A stretch of DNA of 64,000 nt from the IMG/VR virus record IMGVR_UViG_3300020171_000001, positions 1 to 64,000 of that record; one strand, 5' to 3'. The number at the start of each line of letters is the position of its first letter. Within the stretch, counting starts at the first letter, position 1. Shown piece after piece: positions 26,047 to 33,613 of this stretch. A program made the translations under genes and the position numbers. The DNA comes from a virus. The notes below the pieces were generated by a model, which saw only the letters and a program-made list of their open reading frames with translations, did no database searches and had not been told where the DNA came from.

Positions 26047-26324
26047 AGATGTGCTTGGCCGATTGCGGCCAAGCGTCTGACTGTACCCTTGCTTGCACCC
26101 GGAACCTAGCGACCGCGGGGGACATGAAGCTGGTATCTCCGCGGCAGGACTCCCCATCGGGGTACTGCGGGAACCTTGTAGGTCCGGGTGGCCCATGTCT
26201 GCAAGCCTTGCGGCGAGACATGCGGCGTATTCGGTTGTCAAGGTGCCACACTACCCATTCCGGGCAGTGCGCTCCGGCAGCAACACCTTCACTGCCAGAT
26301 AGTGTGCCTCAGCGGCACACCTTC

Positions 26325-26876
26325 CTACCGCTCCGACACCCCCCGTGTCGCAGCGGCCACGGCCCGCTGCCGCGTCCGCCCCTTGCCCCGCTTACGCTTG
26401 CCCCGCTTACGGGGGCCGCGGTCCTCCGGGATGGACGCCATGACCGCCGGGATGTCACCTGACATCCGGGCCAGCGCGTCGGGCCGCGGGAAACGGGTGG
26501 ACTGCGCTGCGGTCCACAAAGCCAGGGTGTTGTCCTGGACTTCCCGGTTGCCCGCCGGAACCCCCGAGTGCTTCGGGGACTCCACAACCCGCTTCTGCCG
26601 GGGGCCAGCACCCGAGAGGGCCTTACGGCGCTCCCGTGCCCCGTCCAGCACCGAACGGGCCCGTTCCCGCTCCTGGACGGTTGTGCCCCTCTGTTGCAAG
26701 GTACGCTCGGCCCCCAGCATGGCCGACTCGTACCGGGCCGTGACACGGGACAAGTCCCGCGCCATGTCCTCTGGCACGCCACGCCGACGCAGCGTCCAGT
26801 AGTCGAGGCGAACCCGGAGGGTCGCCTCAACCTGTCGCTGCGGGACGGTCCCGTTGCTACCGTTGCCGCGTGCCAT
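26325..26876 (-). CDS. Basic hypothetical protein
   Basis: 183 aa; ATG 26876 has AGGAG 6 nt upstream. Helical (TLQQRGTTVQERERARSVL) with a very basic tail (RGPRKRGKRKRGKGRTRQR), typical of DNA/RNA-associated phage proteins. Translation starts just after tRNA-like element 3. Confidence 0.78.
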   Translation of the reverse strand: MARGNGSNGTVPQRQVEATLRVRLDYWTLRRRGVPEDMARDLSRVTARYESAMLGAERTLQQRGTTVQERERARSVLDGARERRKALSGAGPRQKRVVESPKHSGVPAGNREVQDNTLALWTAAQSTRFPRPDALARMSGDIPAVMASIPEDRGPRKRGKRKRGKGRTRQRAVAAATRGVSER

Positions 26877-26893
26877 TGCTCTCCTCTCCTCGG

Positions 26894-26938
26894 TGCCGGG
26901 CCGGGGATTCGAACCCCGCGACTGCGCCTTTGCCCGGC
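26894..26938 (-). ncRNA. tRNA-like element 3 (acceptor/T-arm minihelix)
   Basis: GCCGGGC and GCCCGGC form a perfect 7-bp acceptor stem around only 13 nt plus a perfect T arm (CGGGG-TTCGAAT-CCCCG); discriminator A, CC, and T54 again at 19 nt. No D or anticodon arm fits. The 3' end lies 3 nt before GAGGAGAGGAG, the ribosome site of the gene starting at 26876. Confidence 0.45.
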
Positions 26939-26968
26939 AAAGCCCCGGCCCCGAAGGGCCGGAGCTTT
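26939..26968 (-). terminator. Long UUCG-capped hairpin, possible terminator
   Basis: Minus-strand AAAGC-t-CCGGCCC-TTCG-GGGCCGG-g-GCTTT: 12 pairs with one mismatch and a UUCG tetraloop, 5 nt past the stop of the gene ending at 26974. Only three Ts follow, so it may stabilise or process the mRNA instead of terminating it. Confidence 0.5.
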
Positions 26969-26973
26969 TGCTG

Positions 26974-27504
26974 CTACACCTTGCCCACCGGGGCCCTTTT
27001 GTCCGGCGCCACGTTGCCCAACGTGGCCAGGGTGGCCAGGATGGCGTTGACCGCATCGAGGTCCTTGGCGCTGTCCAGCGTGGTCATGCGGTCCCGGATG
27101 GCCCCGGGATCCGTCGTTGCCGCCAGGATCTCGGTCATGGCGTTGGCCTTGGCCTTGTCGAGCCCCTTGGGGGCCGGGGCCTCGATCCCGTGCCGCTCCC
27201 GGATCTCCCCGGCCAGCGCCGTGGCCAGGTCCTTGGCCACGGTGCCGAAGCCCGCGCTGACCGCCTTGGCCCGGGCGTAGGACATCTCCTGCTCCGGGGT
27301 GAGCCCGGAGAGGAAGCCCGCGTGGGCCACCGTCTCCTCCAGGTCCGCCGTGTACCTCAGCGTCCTGGTCTGGGCCTGGACGCGGAGCCTGCGCTCCGCG
27401 CCTGCCACCGCCTGCTTGACCAGGGCCGACTGGAGCGCCTCGCACCCAAGGTCTGCCAGGATGGCCTGTGCTTTCTCCGCCGGGGTCTGCTTCGTGCTAG
27501 CCAT
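26974..27504 (-). CDS. Hypothetical helical protein
   Basis: 176 aa; ATG 27504 with AGGAGA 8 nt upstream. Helical throughout (GFGTVAKDLATALAGEIRERHG written in part); ends APDKRAPVGKV. No family. Confidence 0.78.
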   Translation of the reverse strand: MASTKQTPAEKAQAILADLGCEALQSALVKQAVAGAERRLRVQAQTRTLRYTADLEETVAHAGFLSGLTPEQEMSYARAKAVSAGFGTVAKDLATALAGEIRERHGIEAPAPKGLDKAKANAMTEILAATTDPGAIRDRMTTLDSAKDLDAVNAILATLATLGNVAPDKRAPVGKV

Positions 27505-27529
27505 TGTCTTGTCTCCTGTTGCTAGTTGA

Positions 27530-27554
27530 GCCCCCCAGCACCACGCTGGGGGGC
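27530..27554 (-). terminator. 10-bp stem-loop between genes
   Basis: GCCCCCCAGC-GTGGT-GCTGGGGGGC on the minus strand, right after the membrane-protein gene. No T-run, so a partial terminator or mRNA-stability element. Confidence 0.45.
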
Positions 27555-27566
27555 AAGTCGCTTGTC

Positions 27567-28928
27567 CTAGTTGCGGTGGTCCGCCTTGGGCATGGCGTAG
27601 TCGCCCCGGAGGCGCGGGGGCAGGGTCAGGTACCACTGCTTGTATTCTGTTGAGGCGCTCGGGGAGAGCACCCTCCCGGCCAGCAACATGCGGGAGATGT
27701 CCCCAAAGGACATCCCAGTAGTATCCGAGAACTCCCTGTTGTCGGGGCTGTTGTCGGGGCCGGGGTCCGCCGGGTCCGCCGGGTACGCCTGGACCGTCGC
27801 CAGTCCCGCACCCGTCGGGTTCATGTCGGGGGCCGGGGCCGGGGCCTCGGGTCCGTCGTCCTGGAGCCCTGTCACCAGCTCCAGCAGGTCCTGCGCCTCC
27901 TGGAAGTCCCGCGCCTGGCGGGAGTACAGCATCCGCGCCGCGCTCAGCCCTGATGGGGACGCCAGCCAGCTCTCCGTGGTGGCGGCCAGCACCGCCCACT
28001 CCTCCGGACCCACGGCCGTCCCGTGGGCTCGAATCTGCGACAGGGTGTTAAACCTGTCGACCAGCTCCCTAGCCCTGGTGCTAATCCCGTCGGCTAGCAG
28101 GGTGATAAGCCCTACAGCCTCCAGCGCCCGCTGGTATGCCCGGCCCGCCTGCTCCCGCCGGTACTCCTGGACTCGCTCCTTCTCCGACTGGATTTCCTGC
28201 GCCAGTCGGAGGGCCTCGGCCTGTTCCTCCGGGGTCAGCCCCGAGAGAATGCGCTGCCGCTGGTAGCCCCACTCGCAGCCCTCCAGCTGCTGGGCTGCCC
28301 CCCACACCATCTTCCGGGACCCCGAAAGGGGTAGTACCACCGTGGCCAGCGCCAGTGCCTCCGGGGCCAGGTACCCCAGGAGCACCGTGGCCAGTATTGC
28401 GCCGGTGATCTTCGCCACCGCAGCCGCCAAGCTGCCGTGTGTGTCCAGCAGTGAGGGCCGCCCCAGAGCTGGATTCTCGGTTGCCCACATGGCCCCGTCC
28501 ACCTCGTCCTGGACCGCCGACAGGAGCACCTGCTCCGGGGCCGGGGCCGCCTCCAGTGCTAGGACCCACAGGGCCCCCGTCCCATTGGCCAGAGGGACCC
28601 AGGTCCCCCCCGGCTCCGGGGCCGCCTCCGGGGTCGGCTCCGGGGTCGGCTCCGGGGCCGCCTCCGGGGCCGCCTCCAGGTCCGCGGCGTCCGCGGCGAT
28701 AGTGATGGCGGCTCCCGCCGCCACTACTGCGATGGCCAGCAGCCCGAAGGCCGCCGGCTCCAGTGCCCCCGCCACAACGGTGGCTACCAGGGCCCCCGCG
28801 GCCAGTACTGCCACGGTGTACTGTAGGCCCAACAGGGCCCTGGTCAGTGCCCTGTCCAGTACCAGGGCCAGCCCGTCCAGGGCAGCCCCGCCGTCGTGTC
28901 CGTAGTGCCTCGCCATTGTCGTGTTCAT
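27567..28928 (-). CDS. Membrane protein with Ala/Pro/Glu linker and coiled-coil
   Basis: 453 aa. Two hydrophobic segments at about 34-60 and 62-82, then a low-complexity linker of AAPEPTPE-type units, a third hydrophobic stretch around 170-200 (ITGAILATVLLGYLA), a charged helical region (EEQAEALRLAQEIQSEKER) and an acidic, disordered C-terminal part. Probably an inner-membrane protein; function unknown. ATG 28928 has GGAG 6 nt upstream. Confidence 0.82.
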   Translation of the reverse strand: MNTTMARHYGHDGGAALDGLALVLDRALTRALLGLQYTVAVLAAGALVATVVAGALEPAAFGLLAIAVVAAGAAITIAADAADLEAAPEAAPEPTPEPTPEAAPEPGGTWVPLANGTGALWVLALEAAPAPEQVLLSAVQDEVDGAMWATENPALGRPSLLDTHGSLAAAVAKITGAILATVLLGYLAPEALALATVVLPLSGSRKMVWGAAQQLEGCEWGYQRQRILSGLTPEEQAEALRLAQEIQSEKERVQEYRREQAGRAYQRALEAVGLITLLADGISTRARELVDRFNTLSQIRAHGTAVGPEEWAVLAATTESWLASPSGLSAARMLYSRQARDFQEAQDLLELVTGLQDDGPEAPAPAPDMNPTGAGLATVQAYPADPADPGPDNSPDNREFSDTTGMSFGDISRMLLAGRVLSPSASTEYKQWYLTLPPRLRGDYAMPKADHRN

Positions 28929-28943
28929 GCCCGTCTCCTTGCG

Positions 28944-29345
28944 TTAGCTGTTGAGCGCGGCGCTGTAGCCGCTGCGCCGGTTGATGATGGCCTTGGCAGC
29001 CTGCACGTCTACCGTGCGGCGCACCGTGTTGCGGATGCGGCGGATGATGTCCTCTGCGGCCACGCCGTGGTTCAGGTATGCCGCCACGTCCCGGGCGAAC
29101 GCGGCTACTGACCGAGTGCCCCTGGCGCTGTTGCACCGGAGGCAGCTGGTCACCAAGTTGCTGTTGGCGTGGCTCCCCCCCTTGGAGTAGGGGCGGAGGT
29201 GGTCCAGGGTCAGGACCGCCCCGTCCTCCACCCCGTGCCCGCAGTAGCAGCACGCCAGTCCGTCTCGCGAGTACAGGGCCAGCCGTCGCTCCCTACGGAG
29301 CCACTTGCTGCCCTGGTATCCTGCCCCCTTGCCGCGTGCTGCCAT
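28944..29345 (-). CDS. HNH endonuclease
   Basis: 133 aa. Classical zinc-bound HNH: CCYCG (about 32-36), LTLDHLRPYSKGG with the catalytic DH, NLVTSCLRCN with N and the second CxxC. Basic N terminus. Stand-alone HNH nucleases act as homing enzymes or, near packaging genes, as terminase helpers; no terminase is seen here. First gene of the leftward run, with AAGGAG before its ATG. Confidence 0.93.
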   Translation of the reverse strand: MAARGKGAGYQGSKWLRRERRLALYSRDGLACCYCGHGVEDGAVLTLDHLRPYSKGGSHANSNLVTSCLRCNSARGTRSVAAFARDVAAYLNHGVAAEDIIRRIRNTVRRTVDVQAAKAIINRRSGYSAALNS

Positions 29346-29523
29346 GGTGTGCTCCTTGTGCGAATGAACTTGAAATCGAACTATGAAAATTTTGGGCCAA
29401 AGGTCGAATGCCCGGAATCATTCGGGTTTTTTCGGATCGATTGGGGTTTCACTATGCAAATTTTTCGCAGTAAAACCCGAAAAAAAAATGAAAAATGGCA
29501 GAAAACGGAAGGAAACCGAGAGT

Positions 29524-29575
29524 TTGCAAACTACGAAAATCTGTTCGTGGTGCGAAAACTTTTCATAGTTTGCAA
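29524..29575. repeat. 16-bp inverted repeat in AT-rich block
   Basis: TTGCAAACTACGAAAA (29524-29539) and TTTTCATAGTTTGCAA (29560-29575) match as an inverted repeat with one G-T pair around a 20-nt loop. Related ACTATGAAAA and ACTATGCAAA words recur at 29377 and 29452. Confidence 0.6.
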
Positions 29576-29829
29576 TTTTTCTTGCTTTGTCATGAGATCT
29601 GCGAAAAAATCTATTTCGCAAACCCACGGAATCAATCAAGAAAAAAATCCGCCGTGGTCCATTCCCGCGCGATCAAGCCAGTAATGCAGATCCGCTGTGC
29701 ACCGGAGAATCGACTTGACGAAACCCGCGGAAATTTCACAGGGATCTGGCAAACTGGCAGAAAAGCAATCCAGGGAAACCCCGCAATCCAGCGCGAGCCA
29801 TGGACCGCCAGGAAACCACGAATCGCCGC

Positions 29830-29913
29830 CGAGTACCGAGCACCGAGCACCGAGCACCGAGCACCGAGCACCGAGCACCGAGCACCGAGCACCGAGCACC
29901 GAGCACCGAGTCC
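29830..29913. repeat. 7-bp tandem repeat, ten perfect copies
   Basis: CGAGCAC repeated ten times without change (29837-29906), flanked by CGAGTAC and CGAGTCC variants. Since 7 is not a multiple of 3 it cannot conserve a peptide, which favours a DNA role or recent slippage. Confidence 0.8.
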
Positions 29914-29989
29914 CTAGGGGTATTCCCCCCTACCCCTACGCAGTACCGAGCCAGTAGTACGGCGCGGGGGTACATCCTCCCGTGCACCT

Positions 29990-30043
29990 ACAGGCCCCCA
30001 TGCGTCCACAGGCCCCCATGCGTCCACAGGCCCCCGTGCACCC
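29990..30043. repeat. Three 18-bp tandem repeats
   Basis: ACAGGCCCCCATGCGTCC twice in a row, then a third copy with three changes. Situated 56 bp before the -35 of the first rightward promoter; iteron or operator candidate. Confidence 0.7.
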
Positions 30044-30098
30044 ACGGGTCTTTCCGGAACCCGTTTGCCCATGTGTCTCGGCTGTTACCCCGATTTAC

Positions 30099-30128
30099 TT
30101 GACACGCCTGCCATGCCTGCCATACTCT
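30099..30128 (+). promoter_or_regulatory. Sigma70-like promoter with 9-bp repeats
   Basis: TTGACA (30099-30104), 18-nt spacer, TACTCT (30123-30128). The spacer holds CCTGCCATG and CCTGCCATA in tandem. The predicted start lies at about the ATG (30135), so the transcript would be leaderless. Confidence 0.65.
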
Positions 30129-30134
30129 CTCCCC

Positions 30135-30464
30135 ATGGACCTCCACCAGCGTATCCGCCAGTACCTCGGGGACGTGCACTCCCGGGCCCTCCACAAGACG
30201 CCCGGACCCCTCCGCATCCCCCTGAACACCACCGTGGACCCAGGCCAACTCGAGGCCCTGGACACACTCGTCGAGGAGACCGGTGTACCCCGGTCGCGCC
30301 TCGTGGACCGTATCCTCGCCGAGGGTATTCCCCGCGTTCGCAAGCGTCTCGGCCTGAAGGCGGAGGCCCCACCGGCAAGTCGCCCCACGGGCCCACGGAA
30401 GGCTCCCAAGGCTCCCAAGGCTCCCAAGGCTCCCAAGGCTCCCAAGGCTCCCGCGAGCGAATGA
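30135..30464 (+). CDS. Ribbon-helix-helix DNA-binding protein with KAP tail
   Basis: 109 aa. RHH core at about 33-75: strand PLRIPLNTTV, helices QLEALDTLVEETG and SRLVDRILAEG. Basic C-terminal tail of six APK units from a 9-bp repeat (30403-30447). No ribosome site precedes the ATG and the -10 ends six bases before it, so leaderless translation is likely. Autoregulation through the 9-bp repeats in its promoter is a reasonable inference. Confidence 0.82.
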   Translation: MDLHQRIRQYLGDVHSRALHKTPGPLRIPLNTTVDPGQLEALDTLVEETGVPRSRLVDRILAEGIPRVRKRLGLKAEAPPASRPTGPRKAPKAPKAPKAPKAPKAPASE

Positions 30465-30474
30465 GCCGCCGCCG

Positions 30475-32082
30475 ATGATCGTTCTGCTCCAAGGAGACCT
30501 CTTCGACCTCTTCGACCTCTTTGGCCCAGCCGCAGCCGCAAGCCCCCCGAGCTTTACCGCGGACGCCGTGGTGGTCGACGCGCCATACTCCGAAGCCACG
30601 ACCAAGGGGCACAACGCAGGCGCCTCCGATGCCAACGATGGGCACACACGAGGGCTCATCGGGTACCCGCCGTGGGCCGCGTCCCACGTCGAGAGCTTCT
30701 GCCGGGTCATCCCCCCGCTCGTGCCCAACGGCTGGATCGTCTCCGTCACCGACGACATCCTGGGCCCGCACTGGCGCTACGAGCTTCAGCAAGCGGGGCG
30801 CTACGCCTTCCACGGGGTACCTGCCATCATCCCCGGCGGCCGCTTCCGGATGCAGGGCGACGGACCGCCCTGCGTCTCCTACCTGGTGTACGCGGCGAGA
30901 CCGCGCACCCGGGCCTTTATCGGTGGGTGGACCCCGGCCGGCTACTACATCGCGGAGGGTCCGCCCAAGGCCGGGCCCCTCGGCTCGCGACTCCGCGGCG
31001 AGAAGTCCGTGGACCTCATGACCCAGATCCTGCGGGACTATGTCCCGCCCGCGGGGGGCCATACGCCGAAGCGCCGCCTGGTCCTCGACCCGTGCTGCGG
31101 CCGTGGTTCGACCCTCGTCGCCGCGCACCAGCTCCACCACGACGCCCTCGGGGTCGAGGTGGACCCAGGCACGTTCGAGCTACTCACGCAGCGCCTGGGC
31201 GCCGAGGGGGCGCCCTTCCGCGTCGTAAGCGACCTGGCCGGAGTGCCCGACGCGCTGGAGCAGATGAGGCCCTGGCCCGCAACCCGCAACCCGGGGGCGC
31301 AAGGAGCAACGGTTACCCATGAGACACCGTACGGAAGAAGTCACGCGGCGCCGCCAGGCCATCCTGGACTACCTCCGACAGCACCCCGAGAGCCCGACGC
31401 GGGACATCCGCGCGGTCCTGGCCCTCGACCACCGGGTTGCCAACCTCACCCTGTTCCAACTCCGGGCAGACGGCCTGGTCCGGTCCACGCGGGCCACAGC
31501 AGCCCCAATGGCCTTCGGCCGTCGGCACAAGCAGATAATCAACCTCTGGGCGCTGCCCACCGGCCCAGAACTCCCGTAAGGGGCGGAGGAGCTACGATGG
31601 ACCACGCAGAACTTGGGGCCCTGGAGCAAGCCTTGGGCGAGGCGCCGCACGTCGGCCTCCGCGAGGACCTCACGAGAGATATCTGGACCAGGCTCTTGCT
31701 CCGCGACGCCAATCAGCCCCTGAACGACCTGCGGCTGGTCCTGGCGGCAGAAGACCACGCCCCTGAGGACGGGTACCGGTGGCACGCGGTGTTGGACGCG
31801 GCTAAGCGCATGCCTCGCCTGTACGTCAACTTCGAGGCCTTGCGTGAGGCCGCCACGCCACAAACGTGCTGGGCGCTGCTCGCAACGTGGCTGATCGACG
31901 CCCTGCAGTTCCCGCTGCTCACCACCGCCGCTTGTCACCTCGGGCCGGCGAGCGCCTGGGGCAAGAGCAGTACCCTCGTGCTCCCGCGGGCCCTCCTCCT
32001 CGAGCGCGTCGACGCACATCCGCAGCGCACCGCGTTCTCCCTGCAAGTGCCCCTCAAGGTCATAGCGTTCAGGACCGCTTAG
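30475..32082 (+). CDS. Beta-class DNA methyltransferase ORF, open into the next gene
   Basis: Residues 1-280 form a DNA methyltransferase: DAPY (35-38, DPPY-type motif IV), then DPCCGRGSTL (about 205, motif I), the beta-class order of N4-C/N6-A enzymes. After about residue 281 the frame turns Pro/Arg-rich, where it shadows the winged-helix gene at 31319, yet no stop occurs until 32082, so it runs in frame into the ORF starting at 31597. Either the protein is a 535-aa fusion, or a stop was lost by frameshift: shifting one base would end it at a TGA overlapping the ATG at 31319. Confidence 0.85.
   Translation: MIVLLQGDLFDLFDLFGPAAAASPPSFTADAVVVDAPYSEATTKGHNAGASDANDGHTRGLIGYPPWAASHVESFCRVIPPLVPNGWIVSVTDDILGPHWRYELQQAGRYAFHGVPAIIPGGRFRMQGDGPPCVSYLVYAARPRTRAFIGGWTPAGYYIAEGPPKAGPLGSRLRGEKSVDLMTQILRDYVPPAGGHTPKRRLVLDPCCGRGSTLVAAHQLHHDALGVEVDPGTFELLTQRLGAEGAPFRVVSDLAGVPDALEQMRPWPATRNPGAQGATVTHETPYGRSHAAPPGHPGLPPTAPREPDAGHPRGPGPRPPGCQPHPVPTPGRRPGPVHAGHSSPNGLRPSAQADNQPLGAAHRPRTPVRGGGATMDHAELGALEQALGEAPHVGLREDLTRDIWTRLLLRDANQPLNDLRLVLAAEDHAPEDGYRWHAVLDAAKRMPRLYVNFEALREAATPQTCWALLATWLIDALQFPLLTTAACHLGPASAWGKSSTLVLPRALLLERVDAHPQRTAFSLQVPLKVIAFRTA
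31319..31579 (+). CDS. Winged-helix protein nested in another frame
   Basis: 86 aa: basic N terminus, RRRQAILDYLRQHPESP and TRDIRAVLALDHRVANLTLFQL make a winged-helix DNA-binding domain. AAGGAG lies 12 nt upstream. Composition at third codon positions fits this frame better than the overlapping Pro-rich one. Its ATG forms ATGA with a TGA that a one-base shift would give the methyltransferase. Confidence 0.62.
   Translation: MRHRTEEVTRRRQAILDYLRQHPESPTRDIRAVLALDHRVANLTLFQLRADGLVRSTRATAAPMAFGRRHKQIINLWALPTGPELP
31597..32082 (+). CDS. Hypothetical protein (in frame with upstream methyltransferase)
   Basis: 161 aa from an ATG with a near-perfect GGAGGAG 5 nt upstream, so it is probably made as a separate protein even though the frame is open from the methyltransferase. 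Helical, with WALLATWLIDALQFPLLTTA. No family recognised. Confidence 0.6.
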   Translation: MDHAELGALEQALGEAPHVGLREDLTRDIWTRLLLRDANQPLNDLRLVLAAEDHAPEDGYRWHAVLDAAKRMPRLYVNFEALREAATPQTCWALLATWLIDALQFPLLTTAACHLGPASAWGKSSTLVLPRALLLERVDAHPQRTAFSLQVPLKVIAFRTA

Positions 32083-32225
32083 CTGAGAACGCAGCTAGCG
32101 GGTTGCGCATTCGGAGAGTTCCGAAGCGCTGGGTCTGCAGAGTAGCCATCGGCCATACCACAGCCGAGATACTCCCGACTCCAAGAGTCGCATGCAGGCC
32201 TCGGCCCTGTCCAGGTTTTTCGGGG

Positions 32226-32276
32226 TTGACAGGCCCCGGGCTCCTTCTCTATATTAACATGCCATGTCTGACATGG
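32226..32276 (+). promoter_or_regulatory. Promoter with palindromic operator
   Basis: TTGACA (32226-32231), 18-nt spacer, TATATT (32250-32255). CCATGTC-T-GACATGG (32262-32276), a perfect inverted repeat, covers the predicted start site. Drives the HAD gene at 32329. Confidence 0.8.
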
Positions 32277-32328
32277 TATGAGAAGACGCTGCGCCGGGCG
32301 CACATCTGCCTACACGGAGGCAGGGCTT

Positions 32329-32970
32329 ATGCTCGAACGAGTATACTGTGACATCGATGGGGTCATCGCTGACATCGTGGGCGCCGCGTGCCTGAAGCTC
32401 TACCGCGTCTTCCACTTCGTGCTGCCCCCGGAAGCCATCCGGGTGTGGGACATCGCTGACGCGGCCTCGAGCTATCTGGGGGGGCTCCCGGAGGACCTGC
32501 GACCCGAGCTGTGCTCTCGGGACGCCATCGATGCGGTCCTGCAGGAGTTCTGGGCCAACAATGACTTCCTGCGGTCCGAAGTTCGCCCGTACCCTGACAC
32601 ACACGCAGTCCTCCTGGCCTACTGGAAGCTGGGCGGGGACCTGCGATTCGTCACGCGGCGGGCCGACCGGCGCCTCACGATGCTCGCGACTCGGGCCTGG
32701 CTCGCGGCCCATGGCTTCACTGATAGAGTCCCCTGCGACCATGTGAGCAGCAAGGCTGACTTCCTCGCCAGGGACTCCGGCCCATGGCTGCATGTGGAAG
32801 ACCACGCGGCGGAGGCCGAGGAGATCCGCGCCGTGATGCCGCCGGCGTGCCGCGTCGTCGTCCTCCGGAGGCCGTGGAACGCCCAGAGCCCCGTCGCCGA
32901 CCGACTGACGCCGTACGAACTGGCCCGTGTTCTGGGCCTGCCCGAGAGCATCCTGCCAGGAGTTGTTTGA
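32329..32970 (+). CDS. HAD-family 5'-nucleotidase-like phosphatase
   Basis: 213 aa. Motif I CDIDGVIAD at the N terminus (nucleophile and acid Asp), motif II FVTRRAD, motif III Lys in SSKADFL, motif IV LHVEDHAAE. The layout resembles the deoxyribonucleotidase branch of HAD proteins common in phages. Likely role: dephosphorylating nucleotides or trimming the dNTP pool. GGAGG 9 nt before the ATG. Confidence 0.85.
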   Translation: MLERVYCDIDGVIADIVGAACLKLYRVFHFVLPPEAIRVWDIADAASSYLGGLPEDLRPELCSRDAIDAVLQEFWANNDFLRSEVRPYPDTHAVLLAYWKLGGDLRFVTRRADRRLTMLATRAWLAAHGFTDRVPCDHVSSKADFLARDSGPWLHVEDHAAEAEEIRAVMPPACRVVVLRRPWNAQSPVADRLTPYELARVLGLPESILPGVV

Positions 32971-33140
32971 GGGGCCGCAGGGGGGCCATCGAGCTACAAC
33001 AGGGCGCAGCTATCGGGTTTGGCTTCGGAGACAGGATGCCGTCGAAGCCACTGGGTGCTGGGGCAGCAGACCATTACTCGGGTCGTTTGCCACTGCCGAA
33101 CAGCGTAGCAAAGAGCTTTGACCGGTGCAAGAGTTCTCTG

Positions 33141-33192
33141 TTGACAAGGCCCGTCCAAGGCCCTATTCTCTAACATGACATGCCTGACATGC
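33141..33192 (+). promoter_or_regulatory. Promoter with 9-bp direct-repeat operator
   Basis: TTGACA (33141-33146), 17-nt spacer, TATTCT (33164-33169). TGACATGCCTGACATGC (33176-33192) follows at the start site; its exact reverse complement is found at 42722-42738. Confidence 0.8.
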
Positions 33193-33204
33193 AGAGGAGC
33201 CGCG

Positions 33205-33546
33205 ATGACGAGAATAGCAGGGACGGCAGGGCTGGTGCTGGCTGGGTGCCTGGGGCTCCTGGGGTGCGGCGATGCCGTGGACCGGGGCGCGCAGATTGAC
33301 CGCATCTGTGCTCGGATGGACACCTGCAAGGCGGACGCACGCGACCAGACCACGTACCGCGAGGTGTACGCTGCTGGGTGCGGCGAGCACCCCATCCCGA
33401 AGTTCTGGGATCCTGTCGACGTCGAGTGCGTCGCCACTATCTACGACCGCGCCCCTTGCGCGGTACTAGCAGATCACATCGCCGACCGGTGGAACATGGG
33501 CCCCGGCGACCCTGCTACCGCAGCGGCCGAACAGGCGTGCGACTGA
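33205..33546 (+). CDS. Small lipoprotein
   Basis: 113 aa. N-terminal signal with lipobox LGLLGC (Cys about residue 21); mature part has six Cys, suggesting disulfides and export. No family. GAGGAG upstream of ATG 33205. Phage-encoded lipoproteins often change the infected cell surface (superinfection exclusion); that role is inference. Confidence 0.8.
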   Translation: MTRIAGTAGLVLAGCLGLLGCGDAVDRGAQIDRICARMDTCKADARDQTTYREVYAAGCGEHPIPKFWDPVDVECVATIYDRAPCAVLADHIADRWNMGPGDPATAAAEQACD

Positions 33547-33613
33547 CACGGAAGCCCGGGGGCACGGTACAGGCTCGTACTCAGCCCCAACGGGGCAGAC
33601 AGGAGACATGCCG

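Larger units (their letters stand above)
25300..26324. other. 1-kb gene-free structured region
   Basis: No credible gene on either strand; the open frames here are read-through of repeats. It holds, left to right, tRNA-like element 1, a long stem-loop (25566-25608), paired 27-bp direct repeats with a nearby palindrome, an array of GGGGCA hairpins, tRNA-like element 2 and an 8-bp-stem inverted repeat (26054-26073). The stretch 26080-26324 shows nothing I can assign. I found no convincing -35/-10 pair for the leftward genes. Confidence 0.7.
29346..30134. other. Divergent intergenic hub, candidate origin
   Basis: Separates the leftward and rightward arms. 29350-29700 is conspicuously AT-rich against the GC-rich surroundings, with many A/T runs and a long inverted repeat. 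It is followed by a 7-bp repeat array and three 18-bp repeats, then a promoter. Frames reading through it are repeat-driven (STEHRAP-type) or AT-rich and lack ribosome sites. An unwinding element beside iteron-like repeats is the layout of many replication origins; no replication initiator gene is seen beside it. Confidence 0.5.

Noticed and set aside
25720-26241. 173-codon minus-strand ORF
   Set aside because: It reads through the GGGGCA hairpin array and tRNA-like element 2, has no ribosome site and gives a low-complexity peptide.
26213-26241. Leftward promoter with TTGACA at 26241-26236
   Set aside because: Perfect -35, but nothing like a -10 at 15-19 nt.
29418-29957. ORFs on both strands in the divergent hub
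   Set aside because: They translate AT-rich sequence or the 7-bp array (STEHRAP-type in all frames) and lack ribosome sites.
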